A DNA stretch of 7,718 bases, taken from assembly GCA_002385545.1 (NCBI GenBank), contig DGDR01000018.1:1-7718 (forward strand). Direction: 5' to 3'. Shown in pieces: positions 6,421-7,718 of the stretch. This DNA comes from Clostridium sp. UBA3947 (lineage in GTDB: Bacteria > Bacillota > Clostridia > Clostridiales > Clostridiaceae). Below the pieces are notes generated by a model that had not been told where the DNA came from, ran no database searches, and was given only the letters and a program-made list of their open reading frames with translations. Position 1 is the stretch's first letter. Every line of letters begins with the position of its first letter. The position numbers and the translations under genes were made by a program.

Positions 6421-6446
6421 AAATAAAAAGATGTTCCCAACATCCC
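6421..6446 (-). terminator. Intrinsic terminator in the MATE leader
   Basis: On the minus strand GATGTT (6439-6444), loop GGG (6436-6438) and AACATC (6430-6435) form a 6-bp stem that G-U pairs can lengthen to 8 bp. TTTTTATTT (6421-6429) follows directly. It ends 16 nt before the MATE start codon, after the leader but before the ribosome binding site, which is the position of an attenuator rather than an ordinary gene end. Confidence 0.75.
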
Positions 6447-6511
6447 TTCTAAGACCTAACGGAATGTTTTGAACACCTTAAAATCTTTACCCGGTGGCAA
6501 AGCTTAAGTTC
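6430..6511 (-). ncRNA. Candidate riboswitch / attenuator leader of the MATE gene, class not recognised
   Basis: Read as minus-strand RNA, the leader has two helices before the terminator. Helix A (6471-6511) is a long hairpin. Its tip is CUUUGCC (6496-6502), loop ACCG (6492-6495) and GGUAAAG (6485-6491), and below the tip CUUAA (6504-6508) pairs with UUAAG (6477-6481) and GAA (6509-6511) with UUC (6471-6473). Helix B pairs AACAUUCC (6461-6468) with GGGAUGUU (6439-6446), 8 bp with one wobble. Because GGGAUGUU is also the 5' arm of the terminator, helix B is an antiterminator that excludes it. No leader peptide with a ribosome binding site is visible, so direct RNA sensing is more likely than ribosome stalling. 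It does not match guanidine-I/II/III, preQ1, TPP, SAM, FMN, fluoride, c-di-GMP or yybP-ykoY motifs as I remember them. Confidence 0.6.
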
Positions 6512-6555
6512 TTTTATACAAAGAAGAATATTATAAAGTTTTTATATAAACCACA

Positions 6556-6587
6556 TTTATATTATTATAGTACTTATGCAATGTCAA
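6556..6587 (-). promoter_or_regulatory. Promoter of the MATE transcription unit
   Basis: A perfect TTGACA (6582-6587, minus strand) is followed by several overlapping AT-rich -10 candidates: TAATAT at 17-nt spacing (6559-6564) and TATAAA at 20-nt spacing (6556-6561). The exact -10 is uncertain. Transcription would begin near 6550, giving a leader of about 145 nt that includes the whole attenuator. Confidence 0.55.
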
Positions 6588-6833
6588 CTATATATTCTCT
6601 ATTAATCTCCCTTGTTAAATCTAAACCATTACTAACTTAACAATCACCTTATGCTTATAACCACTTCTAGCATTCAATGACACGTTATAACATTAAATAG
6701 CAGTATTTATCCTAATTGTAACCAATTTAACAATATTAGAATAAAATAAATTAGGTAATAAAAAATACTAAGCTTGATGAGAAAATGATACACAACCTTA
6801 AGAACTAAAAATGATTACTAAGGGGGTTAATAT
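6588..6833. other. AT-rich intergenic region between divergent MATE and collagen-like genes
   Basis: No gene is apparent in this stretch. It must hold the promoter of the collagen-like gene, but no good SigA promoter is visible. It contains a small inverted repeat (ATTGT / ACAAT, 6714-6735) and a strong ribosome binding site, AAGGGGG, 7 nt before the ATG at 6834. A sporulation sigma factor promoter would fit the likely product but cannot be demonstrated here. Confidence 0.4.
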
Positions 6834-7694
6834 ATGAGTTCAGCAAATGATAATTATTTCTTAAATGATAATAATTATAGAGAAACACCAAATTACTATG
6901 ACAATATGTATATTGACAGCAATTTAGAGAACAATATAGAAAATAATCCTTGCCAAGGAGATGAAAGAGTAAAGCACCATTGTGTAACTGTTTGTGGTTT
7001 ACCTGGCCCTAGAGGTCCCCAAGGCCCCAAAGGTGACCCCGGTCCTAAAGGGGAAAAAGGTGACCCCGGTCCTAGAGGCCCTAAAGGAGAAAAAGGAGAT
7101 CCCGGTCCTAGAGGTCCTAAGGGTGAAAAAGGAGACTTAGGAGAATCCTTTGATTGTATATGTTTAGCTCAAATTTCTCATATTTTAAAGCAAATTATAT
7201 GTATGTTTCCAACTTCTAAACTATTAGTTAATTATGAAAATGGTGGCTATGCTATAGGAACTCCTGTTACTTTATATCCAACCTATGAAGAGGCCTGCAT
7301 ATTAAAATTAACAGATGACTGTAGAAATGTAACAACTAATATTAATATTTGTAAAATTGCAGCTGTAACTCTTCTTGATAACTGTAACAAGTCCTTCTTT
7401 GATGCAAATGGCCTTTTCAGATTTAATTTTCTAAAGCCTTGTCCTGAAATATTTACTACTAAGGCTTATAAATGCGAGTCTGCTATTAGAAATTCACTAA
7501 TTACTGCAGCCCGTGAAAATAAAATAGTTAGTATTATAGCTGGCGGAACTACCTTGCCTTCGAATGTAGTTACCGCTGCAGATTTTGGAATAGTTGCACT
7601 GGGTAGAAACACTATTGTATCTACTTGCAAGATTGAAAGTGTTTCTTATTTCCAACCAGACAGAACCTCCTGTGACAAATTCTATAACTATTAA
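6834..7694 (+). CDS. Collagen-like, cysteine-rich surface protein (probable exosporium or spore-surface protein)
   Basis: A 286-residue protein in three parts. Residues 1-54 are rich in Asn, Tyr and Asp with no signal peptide. Residues 55-105 are 17 uninterrupted Gly-X-Y triplets (GPR, GPK, GEK, GDP types) predicted to form a collagen triple helix. Residues 106-286 form a mixed domain I cannot assign. There are 14 cysteines in all; C50 and C54 sit just before the helix and C108 and C110 just after it, positions that could lock a trimer by disulfides. BclA-type exosporium proteins of Bacillus and C. difficile share the tripartite plan and the lack of a signal peptide, but the BclA N-terminal targeting motif is not seen. 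The start is ATG with AAGGGGG 7 nt upstream. Spore location is inference from architecture. The collagen segment is visibly more GC-rich than its flanks because of its Gly and Pro codons. Confidence 0.85.
   Translation: MSSANDNYFLNDNNYRETPNYYDNMYIDSNLENNIENNPCQGDERVKHHCVTVCGLPGPRGPQGPKGDPGPKGEKGDPGPRGPKGEKGDPGPRGPKGEKGDLGESFDCICLAQISHILKQIICMFPTSKLLVNYENGGYAIGTPVTLYPTYEEACILKLTDDCRNVTTNINICKIAAVTLLDNCNKSFFDANGLFRFNFLKPCPEIFTTKAYKCESAIRNSLITAARENKIVSIIAGGTTLPSNVVTAADFGIVALGRNTIVSTCKIESVSYFQPDRTSCDKFYNY
7032..7130 (+). repeat. Tandem coding repeat in the collagen segment (9 + 12 + 12 residues)
   Basis: GDPGPKGEK (7032-7058) is followed by two copies of GDPGPRGPKGEK (7059-7094 and 7095-7130). 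The two full copies are identical in protein and differ only at synonymous third positions. The first unit lacks one triplet. Such repeats expand and contract by slippage, so the length probably varies between strains. Confidence 0.85.
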
Positions 7695-7718
7695 CGATAA
7701 AGCTATTGATAAAAAAAT

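Noticed and set aside
6490..6501. CCCGGTGGCAAA on the plus strand resembling a T-box core
   Set aside because: It lacks the GGGTGGNACCGCG core and there is no aminoacyl or amino-acid gene downstream on that strand. The minus-strand leader reading explains the sequence better.
6541..6555. Tiny reading frame (Met-Trp-Phe-Ile) in the MATE leader as a regulatory leader peptide
   Set aside because: No ribosome binding site, very close to or at the transcription start, and not placed to affect the attenuator helices.
6765..6794. Possible SigE-like promoter (ATA and GATACACA) before the collagen-like gene
   Set aside because: The spacing is about 19 nt, longer than usual, and the -10 lacks the first C and the final T of CATACAnT. 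Attractive because of the product, but not supported.

Overview
This AT-rich window looks like chromosomal DNA from a low-G+C, spore-forming member of the Clostridia. The grounds are strong AGGAGG/GGGGG-type ribosome binding sites, TTGACA-type promoters, AT-only intergenic DNA, a clostridial-style small flavodoxin, a PadR/HAAS gene pair and a cysteine-rich collagen-like protein of the kind found on exosporium or spore surfaces. No transposase, phage gene, tRNA, rRNA or CRISPR array was seen.

Layout. Left block (1-2160, minus strand): the start codon of a gene leaving the window at base 1, with its own promoter; a short flavodoxin-fold protein (201-680); and a PadR regulator (1756-2112) that overlaps a HAAS-type membrane protein (774-1769). 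The PadR promoter carries a perfect palindrome that is a likely autoregulatory operator. Centre block (2274-5041, plus strand): a promoter, a leader of about 110 nt whose sequence can pair with the Shine-Dalgarno, and three overlapping genes. These encode an unrecognised two-pass small membrane protein, a full-length duplicated DUF1538 membrane protein and a protein with two fused PII-like domains. A strong bidirectional terminator closes the operon. Right block: a MATE efflux pump (5061-6404, minus) preceded by a structured leader with an intrinsic terminator and a competing antiterminator helix, then a divergent collagen-like protein gene (6834-7694, plus).

The two most interesting items follow. 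(1) In the DUF1538/PII operon, a PII-like signalling protein is translationally linked to a membrane protein, the arrangement seen for known PII-target transporters, but the transported substrate is unknown. (2) The MATE leader has the architecture of a transcription-attenuating riboswitch, but I cannot match it to any class I know. Functions stated for DUF1538, the 135-residue protein and the MATE substrate are inference; the start-codon, ribosome-binding-site, overlap and inverted-repeat observations are read directly from the sequence.
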